DNA of 59,406 nt from Phenylobacterium sp. (GTDB taxonomy: Bacteria > Pseudomonadota > Alphaproteobacteria > Caulobacterales > Caulobacteraceae), in assembly GCF_025934275.1 (NCBI RefSeq), contig NZ_JAICYI010000012.1, forward strand, positions 1 through 59,406, read 5' to 3'. Of this stretch, positions 43,177 to 54,609 are shown piece by piece. Both the position numbers and the translations under genes were made by a program. How positions within the stretch are numbered: the first letter of the stretch is position 1; each line of letters starts with the position of its first letter. Under the pieces are notes generated by a model that was given only the letters and a program-made list of their open reading frames with translations, searched no databases and was not told the origin of the DNA.

Positions 43177-44568
43177 TCAGCCGACTTCCTCCTCGAGCTG
43201 GCGCGCGCCGGAGAGGCCCAGCGACTTCAGCTTCCGGTGCAGCGCCGAGCGCTCCATGCCGATGAAGGCCGCTGTGCGCGAGATGTTGCCGGAGAAGCGC
43301 AGCATCTGGGCGTTCAGGTACTCCCGCTCGAAGACCTCGCGCGCCTCGCGAAGCGGCAGCGAGATGATCCGCTCGGCGCCCAGGCTGGTCGCCTGGTCGC
43401 TGACCGTCGCCTCGGCCGGCAGCATGTCGGCGGTGATCGGATCGCCGGCGAGGCCCGGCGCGAGGATCAGGATGCGTTCCACATTGTTGCGCAGCTGGCG
43501 CAGGTTGCCCGGCCAGGCGCGCACCTGCAGGGCGGCGACCGCATCGTCGGCCAGCCGCCGCCGGGCCAGCCCCGAGGCCTCGCAGATCCGGCCGATGAAA
43601 TAGTCCACCAGCTCGGGGATGTCCTCGCGCCGCTCGGCGAGGCCCGGCACGTTCACCGGCACCACGTTCAGCCGGTGGAACAGGTCCTCGCGGAACCGAC
43701 CGGCGGCGATCTCCTCGCGCAGGTCGCGCGAGGTCGAGGAGATGACGCGGACATCGACCTGGACGTCCGAGGCGCCTCCCACCCGCCGGAACCGCTGCTC
43801 GACCAGCACGCGCAGGATCCGGCTCTGCGTCTCGCGCGGCATGTCGGCCACCTTGTCGAGGTAGAGCGTGCCGCCGTGGGCCTGCTCGAAGACCCCGATC
43901 TTGGCCGGCCGGCCGCCCTCTCCTTCCTCGCCGAACAGCTCGATGTCGATCCGCTCCGGCGTCATGCCGGCGGCCGAGAGCACCACGAACTCGCTGCGGG
44001 CGCGGGGCCCCGCCGCGTGGATCATCCGCGCCACCGTCTCCTTGCCGGCCCCGGCCGGCCCGGAGATCAGCACGCGGCTGTTCGCCGAGGCGAGCTTGGC
44101 CACGATGTTGCGCAGGTGCTGGGCCGCCATCGAGCGGCCGATCAGCCCCTCCGGCGTCAGCGCCTGGGCGCGCAGCCGGCGGTTCTCGCGGCGCAGGCTG
44201 GTGGCCTCCAGCGCGCGCTCCACCACCAGCAGCAGGCGGTCCGACTTGAACGGCTTCTCCAGGAAGTCGTAGGCGCCGCGCTTGATGGCGCTCACGGCGG
44301 TCTCGATGTTGCCGTGGCCGGAGATCATGATCACCGGCAGGTCCGGATCCAGCGCCTTCACGAGGTCCAGCAGCTCGAGCCCGTCCATGCCGCCGCCGGC
44401 CATCCAGATGTCGAGCACCAGCAGCGCCGGCTTGCGGGCCCTGACGGCGGCGAGCGCCGATTCCGAATCCGTCGCGGTGCGCACGGCGTAACCCTCGTCG
44501 GAGAGGATGCCGGCCACGAGGTCGCGGATATCGGCCTCGTCATCGACCACCAGAACGTCAGACGCCAT
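43177..44568 (-). CDS. ntrX: Nitrogen assimilation response regulator NtrX, degenerate AAA+ domain
   Basis: A 463-residue NtrC-family regulator. The receiver domain has the phospho-acceptor in LVLDIWM (about D53) and KPF. The AAA+ domain (about 140-380) has Walker A GPAGAGKE but lacks the GAFTGA loop used to contact sigma54 (ELFGEEGEGG then AKIGVFEQ). Walker B reads LYLDKVAD, so the catalytic Glu is Lys. The C-terminal helix-turn-helix is NISRTAAFIGMERSALHRKLKSLG. It should act mainly as a DNA-binding regulator. It follows ntrY by 9 bases. Confidence 0.93.
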   Translation of the reverse strand: MASDVLVVDDEADIRDLVAGILSDEGYAVRTATDSESALAAVRARKPALLVLDIWMAGGGMDGLELLDLVKALDPDLPVIMISGHGNIETAVSAIKRGAYDFLEKPFKSDRLLLVVERALEATSLRRENRRLRAQALTPEGLIGRSMAAQHLRNIVAKLASANSRVLISGPAGAGKETVARMIHAAGPRARSEFVVLSAAGMTPERIDIELFGEEGEGGRPAKIGVFEQAHGGTLYLDKVADMPRETQSRILRVLVEQRFRRVGGASDVQVDVRVISSTSRDLREEIAAGRFREDLFHRLNVVPVNVPGLAERREDIPELVDYFIGRICEASGLARRRLADDAVAALQVRAWPGNLRQLRNNVERILILAPGLAGDPITADMLPAEATVSDQATSLGAERIISLPLREAREVFEREYLNAQMLRFSGNISRTAAFIGMERSALHRKLKSLGLSGARQLEEEVG

Positions 44569-44577
44569 CACCCACCC

Positions 44578-46803
44578 TCACGCCGTGGCCTTTGCCGAGA
44601 CGGTCTGCGGACGAACCCGCGCCGCCGGAGGAAGTCTCAGGATCGCCAGGGCGCCGCGCTCCTCGCGCGCGTCGGCGAGCTCCAGCTCGCCCCCGTGGTC
44701 TTCCAGGATTCGCTTGACGATGGCGAGCCCGAGGCCGGTGCCCTTCTCGCGCGTCGTCACATAGGGCTCGGTCAGCCGGTCGCGATCCTTCGACGGCAGG
44801 CCCACGCCGTTGTCCTCGACCTCGAACACCACGCCGCTGTCGTCGGCGTTGAGTCGTGCGCGAATGCGGCCCTCGAGCCGCGGCTCGGCGGCCTGCCGCG
44901 CGCCCACCGCCTCGGCGGCGTTCTTCAGCACGTTGCCCAGCGCCTGGGCGAGCATCCGCTCGTCGGCCAGCACCGGCACGCGCGGCGGCGGCTCCTCCAG
45001 CTCGACGTCGATGTCGGGGCTCGCCACCCGCTGCGCGAACACCGCCTGGCGGAGCAGCTCGGCCGCGTCGTGCTCGGCGAACTTCGGAGCGGGCATGCGC
45101 GCGAAGGCGGAGAACTCGTCGACCATCCGGCCTATGTCGCCCACCTGGCGCACGATCGTGTCGGTGCAGCGGTCGAAGGTCTCCACCTCGCCCTGCGGCA
45201 CGTTGCGGCGGAACTTCTTGCGCAGCCGCTCGGCGGAGAGCTGGATCGGGGTGAGCGGGTTCTTGATCTCGTGGGCGATGCGGCGGGCGACATCGCGCCA
45301 GGCGGCGTTGCGCTGCGCGGCGACCAGCCGGGTGATGTCGTCGAAGGTCAGCACCAGGCCCCCTTCGATGCGGCTCGCCCGCAGCCGCAGCCGGCGCGTC
45401 TCGCGGCCGCGCACGACGTCGACCTCCGCCTCGCCCGCGCCCGCCCTGCCGGCGGTCTCCAGCACCTCGGCGAATTCCGGCGCCACCTCGGAGAGCCTGC
45501 GGCCGCGGCCGTGATCGCCCGGCAGCGCCAGCAGGTTCACGGCCTGGCGGTTGGCCGCCGAGATGCGGCCGCGGGCGTCGAGGCCGATCACCCCGGCGCT
45601 GACGCCGGCGAGGACGGTCTCGATGAACTGGCGACGCTCCTCGGCCTCCAGGCTGGCCCGCCGAAGCGCCTCCTGCTGCACCTGAAGATCATTCGTCATA
45701 CTGTTGAATGCACGCGATAATACCGCAATCTCTTCTGGATCGTTGTCGGCGTCGACGCGGGCGCTGAGGTCGCCGCCCGCGATCCGCCCCGCCGCCTGCA
45801 CCAGCCTGGCCACCGGCCCGGAGATGGCGTTGGCGGACCACAGGCCGAGCCACACGGCCGCCACCAGCACCAGGAGCGCGGTCTCGGCATAGGACAGCGC
45901 GAAGATCGTCTGGATGCGTTCGCGGTTCTGCGCCGCCTCGCGGTAGGAGACCAGCGCGCCCTCGGCGTCGCGCAGGTGGTTCAGGATGCCCTTCTCCAGC
46001 GGCCGGACCACGTAGAGGTAGGCGTCGGGAAAACCGCGCAGTCGATAGACGGCCCGCATCAGGTCGGTGGAATCGAAGGCGGGAACGGAGATGTCGCCCT
46101 CGTCGGCGGCCTTGAAGCTGGACTCCGGCGGCATCACGAAGGGCGGCGCATCGGCCGTCTCGGCGCGGGCTAGCACGCGCCCCTGGCGGTCGATCAGGTA
46201 GGCGGCCGGGAAGGCGTGGTAGGAGGCCAGCACCGCGAGGTAGTGGCTGAACGCGATCGGGCTGGTCTGCAGGCTCGAAGCCTCGCGGTTCAGGTCCGCG
46301 GACATCAGCGTGACGTGGTCGCCGATGTAGCGCTTCTGGTCCCCCACGTAGGACCGGGCCACGGTCGCCGAGTTCTCCACCACCGTCTGAACGCGCTGGC
46401 TGAACCAGTTCTCGACCCCGCGGCTGACCAGCACGCCGTAGAACAGCGCCACCACGATCGCCGGCGCGAGCGCCGCAAACGCGAACAAGGTGACGAATCG
46501 CAGGTGCAGCCGCGCGCCCGGATCGCGGTCGCGGGCGCGAAGCAGGGCGGCGAACCTCAGCGTCACAACCGTGGTCAGCCCGAGGATCAGGACGAGGTTG
46601 ACGCTCAACACCGTCAGGATCGGCTGGCTGGCCGGCCCCAGCGGCCCCGTCTCGGGCGGCGAGGCGGCGAGCAGGATGGCGAGCCCCGTCAGCCCGGCCG
46701 CCAGCCCGTAGCTGCAGGCCAGCAGGAGGCGCGATTGGATCAGGCGCTGCAGGCGCTCCACGACGGACGCGCCGCCGGGAATGGGCTGGGTGAGCAGGGC
46801 CAT
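44578..46803 (-). CDS. ntrY: Nitrogen regulation sensor histidine kinase NtrY
   Basis: A 741-residue membrane kinase. Three or four N-terminal hydrophobic segments flank a large extracytoplasmic region (about residues 115-310), followed by a HAMP domain (about 330-390), a PAS domain and HisKA with the phospho-acceptor His in [20 protein letters not shown]. The ATPase part has NxxxN (NVLKNAAEAV), DNGVGL and GTGLGLAIVKR. It phosphorylates NtrX. It lies 58 bases from ntrC, so it may have its own promoter. Confidence 0.95.
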   Translation of the reverse strand: MALLTQPIPGGASVVERLQRLIQSRLLLACSYGLAAGLTGLAILLAASPPETGPLGPASQPILTVLSVNLVLILGLTTVVTLRFAALLRARDRDPGARLHLRFVTLFAFAALAPAIVVALFYGVLVSRGVENWFSQRVQTVVENSATVARSYVGDQKRYIGDHVTLMSADLNREASSLQTSPIAFSHYLAVLASYHAFPAAYLIDRQGRVLARAETADAPPFVMPPESSFKAADEGDISVPAFDSTDLMRAVYRLRGFPDAYLYVVRPLEKGILNHLRDAEGALVSYREAAQNRERIQTIFALSYAETALLVLVAAVWLGLWSANAISGPVARLVQAAGRIAGGDLSARVDADNDPEEIAVLSRAFNSMTNDLQVQQEALRRASLEAEERRQFIETVLAGVSAGVIGLDARGRISAANRQAVNLLALPGDHGRGRRLSEVAPEFAEVLETAGRAGAGEAEVDVVRGRETRRLRLRASRIEGGLVLTFDDITRLVAAQRNAAWRDVARRIAHEIKNPLTPIQLSAERLRKKFRRNVPQGEVETFDRCTDTIVRQVGDIGRMVDEFSAFARMPAPKFAEHDAAELLRQAVFAQRVASPDIDVELEEPPPRVPVLADERMLAQALGNVLKNAAEAVGARQAAEPRLEGRIRARLNADDSGVVFEVEDNGVGLPSKDRDRLTEPYVTTREKGTGLGLAIVKRILEDHGGELELADAREERGALAILRLPPAARVRPQTVSAKATA

Positions 46804-46861
46804 GAGGGCCGGAGCCTAAGCAACTGTGCTCCAAACTCAACAGCGATGTTGCACTATGGTG

Positions 46862-48283
<1,422 letters not shown>

Positions 48284-48287
48284 GGGC

Positions 48288-49400
48288 TCAGGCGTCCTCT
48301 TCGGCGGCGATCGGCAGGAGCACCCGGAAGACTGTCCGTCCGGCTTCGGATTCGAAATCGATCAGCCCGCCGTGCGCCGCGGCGAGCTTGGCGACCAGCG
48401 CCAGGCCGAGGCCTGCGCCGTTCGGCTTGGAGGTGACGAACGGCTGGAACAGGTGCTCGCGCAGGTGCGCCGGCACGCCGGGCCCATTGTCCTGGATGCG
48501 GACCTCGAGCGGGGCGCCGCGCAGCGACTGCCCGCGCGTGGAGCGCACGCGCACGCCATGCCGGTAGGCGGTGTGGATGGTGATCTCGCCACGCCCGTCG
48601 CCGCGGGCATGGGCGGCCTCGGCGGCGTTCTTCACCAGGTTGAGGAAGATCTGGATCAGCTGGTCCTCGTCGCCCAGCACCGGCGGCAGCGACGGGTCGT
48701 ACTGCTCGCGAAGCGCCAGTCCGTCGGCTACGCCGTTGGCGGCCAGCGCCCGCACGCGGTCCAGCACCTGGTGGATGTTGATCGGCGCCAGCGCCGGCAG
48801 CACGTCCTCGGAGAAAGCCTCCATCCGGTCGACCAGGCGGGCGACGCGGTCGGTCTCGTCGACGATCAGCTGGGCGAGCGGGGCGTCCTCGGCCTTCGCG
48901 CCCGACTTGAGGAGCTGCGCCGCGCCGCGGATGCCGGCCAGCGGGTTCTTGATCTCGTGCGCCAGCATGCGCCCGAGCCCCGAGATCGCCGGCAGGCCCG
49001 CGGCCTCCGCCCCGCCCCGCTCGACCCCCAGGCCGGTGCGCACCGTCAGCGTCAGCAGCAGCGAGCCGTCGCCCAGCGGGGCGGCCGCCCCGTCCGCCTC
49101 GAACGGCGGCAGGCCGAAGAGGTTGATCTCCAGGCCGCGCTCGCGCACCCGCACGCCCTCCGCGCGGGCCCGCTCCAGCAGCGCCGCCAGCGCCGAGCCG
49201 GGCGGCAGGGCCGAGAGGAAGCGCCCGCGCGCCAGCAGGCTCAGGCCATGGCCGAACAGCGCCTCGGCCGCCTCGTTCACCGCGGCCAGCGCGCCGGCGG
49301 CGTCGACCACCATCGAGGGATCGGGGCTGAGGTCGAAGGCCGCCGCCTTCAGCGCCTCCGCGTCGGGCGCGCGGGCCGGATTCAGGGTCTGGGGGCTCAT
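48288..49400 (-). CDS. ntrB: Nitrogen regulation sensor histidine kinase NtrB
   Basis: A 370-residue soluble kinase. An N-terminal PAS domain (about 20-130) is followed by HisKA with [19 protein letters not shown]. The ATPase part has [18 protein letters not shown] and [11 protein letters not shown]. It phosphorylates or dephosphorylates NtrC under PII control. The ATG at 49400 overlaps the dusB stop by 4 bases (ATGA), the conserved nifR3-ntrBC arrangement. Confidence 0.95.
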   Translation of the reverse strand: MSPQTLNPARAPDAEALKAAAFDLSPDPSMVVDAAGALAAVNEAAEALFGHGLSLLARGRFLSALPPGSALAALLERARAEGVRVRERGLEINLFGLPPFEADGAAAPLGDGSLLLTLTVRTGLGVERGGAEAAGLPAISGLGRMLAHEIKNPLAGIRGAAQLLKSGAKAEDAPLAQLIVDETDRVARLVDRMEAFSEDVLPALAPINIHQVLDRVRALAANGVADGLALREQYDPSLPPVLGDEDQLIQIFLNLVKNAAEAAHARGDGRGEITIHTAYRHGVRVRSTRGQSLRGAPLEVRIQDNGPGVPAHLREHLFQPFVTSKPNGAGLGLALVAKLAAAHGGLIDFESEAGRTVFRVLLPIAAEEDA

Positions 49401-50404
49401 GCGGCGAGCCGCCGTTCCGGACCGGTCCACAAAGCGCTCAGCGCGCGCACTACGGCGCGCGGCTCCTCCAACCGGCAAAGCTCGGCGCGGGCCGCGCGGC
49501 GGGCCTGCGGATCGGCCGGCCACGGCGCCTGGTCCACATAGGAGGCCAGGTGCTTGCGGAAGATGCGCAGCCCGAGCCGGTCGCCATAGAAGCGCAGGCT
49601 GTCCTCGAAGTGATCCAGCGCGATGGCGAGCCGCGCCTCCGCGCCGGGCGCGGCGAACCCGCCCCCCGCGAGCTCCGCCTCCAGCTGGGCGGCGATCCAC
49701 GGCCGCCCATAGACGCCGCGGCCGACCATCACCGCATTGGCGCCCGAGGCCCGCAGGGCCGCCCGGGCGCTCTCGCCATCTGCGATGTCGCCGTTGACGA
49801 TCACCGGGATCGCGACGGCGGCCTTCACGTCGCGCACCGCCCCCCAGTCCGCCGAGCCCTTGTAGAACTGGCGCCGCGTCCGGCCGTGGACCGTGACCGC
49901 CTGCGCGCCCAGCGCCTCCGCCCGGGCCGCGAGCTCCGGCGCCGTCTTCGAGAGCTCGTCCCAGCCGAGCCGCATCTTCACCGTCACGGGCACGTCCACG
50001 GCGTCCACGGCCGCGGCGATCAGCCGCTCGGCGAGCGCCGGCTCCCGCATCAGCGCCGAACCGCAGAGCGCCCCCGTCACCTCCTTGGCCGGGCAGCCGA
50101 AATTCAGGTCGATCACCTGGGCGCCCGCAGCGGCGGCGAGCTTCGCGCCTTCGGCGATATGCGTCGGATCGCGTCCGACCAGCTGCACCACCATCAGCGG
50201 CAGGCCCTCGCCCACCGCCGCCCGGCGGACCACGTCGGGGCGGCCCTTGGCGAACTCGGCGCAGGCCACCATCTCGGTCGCCACATAGGCCGCACCCAGC
50301 CGGCTGGCGGCCCGGCGGAACGGCAGGTCGGACACGCCGGTCATCGGCGCGATCCAGCATCGCCCGCCGATCGCCACCGCCCCGATCTTGACCGTGCTGC
50401 TCAT
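49397..50404 (-). CDS. dusB: tRNA-dihydrouridine synthase DusB
   Basis: A 335-residue flavoenzyme (NifR3 family). It has [12 protein letters not shown], the catalytic-loop Cys region [30 protein letters not shown] and [12 protein letters not shown], with GRGVYGRPW near the FMN phosphate. It reduces uridine in the tRNA D-loop. It is first in the dusB-ntrB-ntrC operon and divergent from ispDF (91-base gap). Confidence 0.95.
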   Translation of the reverse strand: MSSTVKIGAVAIGGRCWIAPMTGVSDLPFRRAASRLGAAYVATEMVACAEFAKGRPDVVRRAAVGEGLPLMVVQLVGRDPTHIAEGAKLAAAAGAQVIDLNFGCPAKEVTGALCGSALMREPALAERLIAAAVDAVDVPVTVKMRLGWDELSKTAPELAARAEALGAQAVTVHGRTRRQFYKGSADWGAVRDVKAAVAIPVIVNGDIADGESARAALRASGANAVMVGRGVYGRPWIAAQLEAELAGGGFAAPGAEARLAIALDHFEDSLRFYGDRLGLRIFRKHLASYVDQAPWPADPQARRAARAELCRLEEPRAVVRALSALWTGPERRLAA

Positions 50405-50495
50405 TTTCTAGTCATCCGCGCCGCCGGCTTTTTAGGCAAGCTGCACGACGCCGTAAAGCTGGAACAGGCGTCGCAGGAGCCCTAAGAACGTCGCC

Positions 50496-51641
50496 ATGAG
50501 CTTCGCGGCGGTGGTGGTCGCAGCGGGCGCGGGCCTGCGGGCCGGCCCGGGCGAGCCGAAGGTCTGGCGCACCCTCGGGGAACGGCCGATCATCCGGTGG
50601 TCGGTCGAGGGCCTGTTGTCGGCTGGCGCGGCGGAGGTCGTCGTCGTGGTCGCGCGCGAGCGGCTTGGCCAGGTGGACGAGGCGCTGGCGGGGCTCGAAG
50701 GTTGGCGCGCCGTCACCGGCGGCCGCACCCGCGCGGACTCGGTGCAGGCGGGTCTCGCGGCCATCACCGCTGCGCGCACCCAGCCGGTGCTGGTGCACGA
50801 CGCGGCCCGCCCGTTCGTCGCCCGGGCGCACGTGGACCGGCTCCTGGCGGCCCTCGACGTCGCCGACGGCGCCGTGCCCGCCCTGCCCGTCCCCGACACC
50901 CTGAAGCGCGGCGAAGGCCTGGTGGACGAGACCGTCCCGCGCGAGGGCCTCTACCGGGCGCAGACGCCGCAGGCGTTCCGATTCGGGCGCCTGAAGGCCG
51001 CCTATCGTCGCTGGCCGACCGGCGAGGAACCCACCGACGATTCGTCGGTCATGGAGCGCGCCGGCGGGCGCGTCGCCATGGTCCCGGGCGATCCGATGCT
51101 GATGAAGCTCACCTATCCGGAGGACTTCCTGCTGGCCGAGCAGCTCGCGGCCTCGCGACGCATCGTGCGCACCGGCCTCGGCGTCGATGCGCACCGGTTC
51201 GGGCCGGGCAACGTGGTCTGGCTCTGCGGCATCCGCATCGAGCACGAGCTGGGGCTGGTCGGCCATTCCGACGCCGACGTCGGCCTGCACGCCCTGACCG
51301 ACGCGGTTCTTGGGGCGATCGGCGAGGGCGACATCGGCGAGCATTTCCCGCCCAGCGACCCGCGCTGGAAGGGCGCCTCCTCGGACCAGTTCCTGCGCCA
51401 CGCGGTCTCGCTGCTGGCGCGGCAGGGCGGCCGCATCCTCAACGCCGACCTGACGCTGGTCTGCGAACGACCCAAGGTCCGGCCGCATCGGCAGGCCATG
51501 CGCCAGCGGATCGCCGATCTGCTGGGCGTCGGGGTCGAGCGGGTGAGCGTCAAGGCCACCACGACCGAAGGCATGGGCTTCACCGGCCGCGAGGAGGGCC
51601 TGATGGCGCAGGCGGTGGTCTCGGTGGAGACGCCGCCCTGA
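50496..51641 (+). CDS. ispDF: Bifunctional MEP-pathway enzyme IspD/IspF
   Basis: A 381-residue fusion. IspD (2-C-methyl-D-erythritol 4-phosphate cytidylyltransferase) covers about 1-222, with [26 protein letters not shown] and [10 protein letters not shown]. IspF (2,4-cyclodiphosphate synthase) covers about 223-381, with [37 protein letters not shown] and [13 protein letters not shown]. It catalyses two non-consecutive steps of isoprenoid synthesis. The fused form is typical of alphaproteobacteria. It is divergent from dusB. Confidence 0.96.
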   Translation: MSFAAVVVAAGAGLRAGPGEPKVWRTLGERPIIRWSVEGLLSAGAAEVVVVVARERLGQVDEALAGLEGWRAVTGGRTRADSVQAGLAAITAARTQPVLVHDAARPFVARAHVDRLLAALDVADGAVPALPVPDTLKRGEGLVDETVPREGLYRAQTPQAFRFGRLKAAYRRWPTGEEPTDDSSVMERAGGRVAMVPGDPMLMKLTYPEDFLLAEQLAASRRIVRTGLGVDAHRFGPGNVVWLCGIRIEHELGLVGHSDADVGLHALTDAVLGAIGEGDIGEHFPPSDPRWKGASSDQFLRHAVSLLARQGGRILNADLTLVCERPKVRPHRQAMRQRIADLLGVGVERVSVKATTTEGMGFTGREEGLMAQAVVSVETPP

Positions 51642-52228
51642 GCCGGCCCGAGAGCCTGACCCTCTTCTATGCGCCGGGCGCGAGCTCCATGGCGCCGCAC
51701 ATCGCGCTGCACGAGATCGGCGTCCCGTTCGAGGCTCGGCCCGTCTCGTTCCGCAGGGACGAGAACCACACCGCCGAGTTCCTGGCGCTCAACCCGGAAG
51801 GCAAGGTGCCGCTGCTGCTGATCGACGGGAGCCCGCTCACCGAGGTCGCGGCGATCCTGTTCTACCTGGGCGGCCGCTTTCCCGAGGCCGGGCTCTGGCC
51901 GCAGGATCTGGAGGCGCAGGCCCGGGCGGTCTCCTGGATGTCGTTCATCGCTTCGGCCGTGCATCCGGCGCGGCGCCAGGGCCTGGAGCACGCCCGCAAG
52001 ATCTACGCGATCGCCGACGCGAAGCTCGGCGCCGGCTGGGCGGTTGACGCGTACGGCATGGCCGACATCCACCTGTTCCGGCTGTTCTGGCGGTTCCGCA
52101 ACTCGCTGCGCCCCCCGCCCGGCGAGTTCCCGAACCTCGAGGCGCACTACCACCGGATGATGGCCCGCCCGGCCGTTCAGAAGACCATCGAGGTCGAGAC
52201 CGCTGCGGGCTACGAGCTGCCGGCCTAG
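51638..52228 (+). CDS. Glutathione S-transferase family protein, probable CTG start
   Basis: A 196-residue GST-like protein. The thioredoxin fold is visible as [22 protein letters not shown] with the [10 protein letters not shown] helix, and the helical C-terminal domain as [14 protein letters not shown]. The frame has no ATG, GTG or TTG before the first strand. The first ATG, inside SSMAPH, would delete the glutathione-binding strand. A CTG at 51638 overlaps the ispDF stop as CTGA and has TGGAG 8 bases upstream, so I place the start there. It ends next to a convergent gene in CTAGCTAG. Confidence 0.78.
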   Translation: MSRPESLTLFYAPGASSMAPHIALHEIGVPFEARPVSFRRDENHTAEFLALNPEGKVPLLLIDGSPLTEVAAILFYLGGRFPEAGLWPQDLEAQARAVSWMSFIASAVHPARRQGLEHARKIYAIADAKLGAGWAVDAYGMADIHLFRLFWRFRNSLRPPPGEFPNLEAHYHRMMARPAVQKTIEVETAAGYELPA

Positions 52229-54523
52229 CTAGGGCAGCCAGGTGATCCGCTCCTTCAGTCGGCGGTAAAGCGCGCCCGGCACGTTGGTGTAGTCGTCGGT
52301 CCACGCGCGGGCCAGCAGGGGATCGATCGGCTTCCAGCGCTTGTCGGCGCGGAATCCGGCCAGCGCCTCGCGCGACTTGGCGAGCACCAGGGCGTCCTCG
52401 CTGGACTCCCAGGCCGCCCGATCTCGCGGCGCCGCGACGTGCTCCTGCAGCAGGGCCGCGGCGCCCGCCATCCTGGCCACCGCCATGGCCGGCGCCTTCA
52501 GGTCGAGGTTGCGGTTCGAGAGATGCAGGATGACGACGCCGTCCGGCTTCAGGTGCGACAGGTAGCCCCGTACGGCCTCGACCGTGAGCAGGTGGGCGGG
52601 CACCGCGTCGGAGGAGAAGGCGTCGATCAGCAGGATGTCGAAGACGCCGGGCGGCTGTTTGGCGAGCGTCAGGCGCGCATCGCCCACGACGTAGTCGATC
52701 GGCCCCTTGGCGCACTCGGTGGTGTAGCTGAAGTACCTCGGGTCGCTGGAGATGCGGATCACCAGCGGATCGATCTCGAAGAACGTCAGGTGGTCGCGCG
52801 GCCGGACGTAGGCCGCGACCGAGCCGGTCCCCAGGCCAACCGCGCCGATCCGCAGGTTCGGCTTGGCCGCCGCCTTGGCCAGGAACACCTGCCCGATCGG
52901 CGTGCCGGGCGCGTAGTAGACCAGCGGCCGGCAGCGGTACCTCGGATCCACGGCCTGCGCACCGTGCAGGGTGCTGCCGTGCGTCAGCATCCTCACCCGA
53001 CCGCCGAGCGCCGCCACCTGGAAATCCGACTCGCGGACCACGCCGAAGAAGCTGCGCCAGGTGTGCTCGGTGTCGACCCGGTCGGCGGCGGCCTGCGCCC
53101 CTAGCGAGAGCACCGCGATCGCCGCGCAGAACAGCAGCACCCGGTCGCGGATCAGGAACGCCGAGATCGCCGCCGCGCCCAGCGCCACGCGCGCGGCCAC
53201 GACCACGAGGTCGAAGCTGCTCAGCTGGCCGATCGCCAGGCGGGCCGAGGGGTGGGCGCTCGCCAGGGTCACCAGCACCGGGGCGGCGACGCCCGAGACG
53301 GCGCTCAGCACCAGCAGCGCCCAGTGACCGAGCCGGACCTCGCCTTCGCCCGGCCGCGCCAGGCAGGAGAGCGTCAGCACCAGCGGGTATTCCCAGACGT
53401 TGTCGAAGATCGCCGGCGCGACGAACGCGTTGAAGGCGCCGCCCACCACGCCGCCGATCGAGAGCCACAGGTAGAACTCGGTCAGTCGCGCCGGCGGCGG
53501 CCGGCGGGCGACCAGCCCCTGGTGGCAGACGAGCGCGGTGAAGAAGAAGGCGGACAGGTGCACGCCGAGCTGCAGCAGGAAACCGTTCGCCTTGAACGGC
53601 AACAGGGCCGCGCAGCCCGCCACCGCCGCCGCCTGGACCACCAGCGCGATGTGCTGCGGGATCGCGGGCTTCGCCTGGAAGGCGATGATGAAGGTGAGCA
53701 GGTAGAGCGCGAGCGGCCCCACCCACAGGAACGGCGCGGAGGCGACGTCGGTCGTCAGATGCGTCGTCACCCCCAGCATCAGGCTGGACGGGATGGCGGC
53801 GAGCGCGAGCCAGATCAGCCGCTCGCGCCAGGTGATGGCGGGCGTCTGGGCCGCCGCGCCGACGCTCGGCTCGGGCCCGTCAACGGCCGGGGCGCGGGCG
53901 CAGACCACGGCGAGCGCCGCAAGCAGCAGGGCGAAGGCCACGTAGCCCGTGCTCCAGCCGAGCGTCTGCCCGCGCACCGTGAACACCGGCTCGACGACGA
54001 TCGGGTAGGCCAGGAGCGCGATCAGGCTGCCCAGGTTGCTGGCGGCATAGAGCACGTAGGGCTCCTTGCCCGGCTCTTCCGCGCCCACGGTCTGGGCGTA
54101 CCACGCCTGGGTCAGCGGGGCGGTGGCCGAGAGGATGGCGAACGGCGGCCCGATCGAGACGGCGAGCACGCCCAGCAGCCACAGCGCCGGATGCGTCCAC
54201 GACGGCGAACCGAACAGCTCGTGCACCTTGAGCGGCAGCACCAGGGCGGCGATGGCGACCAGGGCCAGATGGATCACCGCCTGGGTCCGCACGCGACGGA
54301 TCCGCTGCAGCAGGTGGGCGTAGGCGTAGCCTGCCAGGAGCGCCGCCTGGAAGAACGCCAGGCTGGTGTTCCAGACCGACGGGCTGCCGCCCAGCAGCGG
54401 CAGCACCAGCTTGGCCACCATCGGCTCGACCATGAACACCAGGGCGGCGCTGGCGAACACCGTCACCGCGAACAGCGCGGGCGGGGCGCGCAGGGCGCGG
54501 GTTTCGACGGCGATGGTGGTCAT
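52229..54523 (-). CDS. Fused MFS-like membrane domain and spermidine-synthase-like methyltransferase fold
   Basis: A 764-residue protein. The N-terminal ~500 residues have about 12 or more hydrophobic segments, starting with ALFAVTVFASAALVFMVEPMVAKL. The C-terminal ~240 residues match the spermidine-synthase/Rossmann fold: IGAVGLGTGSVAAY, FFEIDPLVI, VGDARLTL and DILLIDAFSSDAVP. The classical GGGDG motif is GLGTG here, so aminopropyl transfer is not assured. The substrate is unknown. It is convergent with the GST gene. Confidence 0.87.
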   Translation of the reverse strand: MTTIAVETRALRAPPALFAVTVFASAALVFMVEPMVAKLVLPLLGGSPSVWNTSLAFFQAALLAGYAYAHLLQRIRRVRTQAVIHLALVAIAALVLPLKVHELFGSPSWTHPALWLLGVLAVSIGPPFAILSATAPLTQAWYAQTVGAEEPGKEPYVLYAASNLGSLIALLAYPIVVEPVFTVRGQTLGWSTGYVAFALLLAALAVVCARAPAVDGPEPSVGAAAQTPAITWRERLIWLALAAIPSSLMLGVTTHLTTDVASAPFLWVGPLALYLLTFIIAFQAKPAIPQHIALVVQAAAVAGCAALLPFKANGFLLQLGVHLSAFFFTALVCHQGLVARRPPPARLTEFYLWLSIGGVVGGAFNAFVAPAIFDNVWEYPLVLTLSCLARPGEGEVRLGHWALLVLSAVSGVAAPVLVTLASAHPSARLAIGQLSSFDLVVVAARVALGAAAISAFLIRDRVLLFCAAIAVLSLGAQAAADRVDTEHTWRSFFGVVRESDFQVAALGGRVRMLTHGSTLHGAQAVDPRYRCRPLVYYAPGTPIGQVFLAKAAAKPNLRIGAVGLGTGSVAAYVRPRDHLTFFEIDPLVIRISSDPRYFSYTTECAKGPIDYVVGDARLTLAKQPPGVFDILLIDAFSSDAVPAHLLTVEAVRGYLSHLKPDGVVILHLSNRNLDLKAPAMAVARMAGAAALLQEHVAAPRDRAAWESSEDALVLAKSREALAGFRADKRWKPIDPLLARAWTDDYTNVPGALYRRLKERITWLP

Positions 54524-54609
54524 GGCGCGAATCGCCTTGATGCAGGTGCGGGAGCGATGTTCTGTCTCGCCGAACCCGAGCTTATGAGCCGTTAAGAGGG
54601 CGCCGAAAC

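Noticed and set aside
43159..45720. An 853-codon plus-strand open frame opposite ntrX and ntrY
   Set aside because: It is a GC-driven shadow of two well-supported genes and lacks motifs or a ribosome-binding site.
46804..46861. Possible sigma54 promoter or NtrC box before ntrY
   Set aside because: TGGAGCACAGTTGC has GG and GC one base too close for a sigma54 promoter, and GCAC-TAT-GGTG has only three bases between half-sites where the enteric NtrC site has about six.
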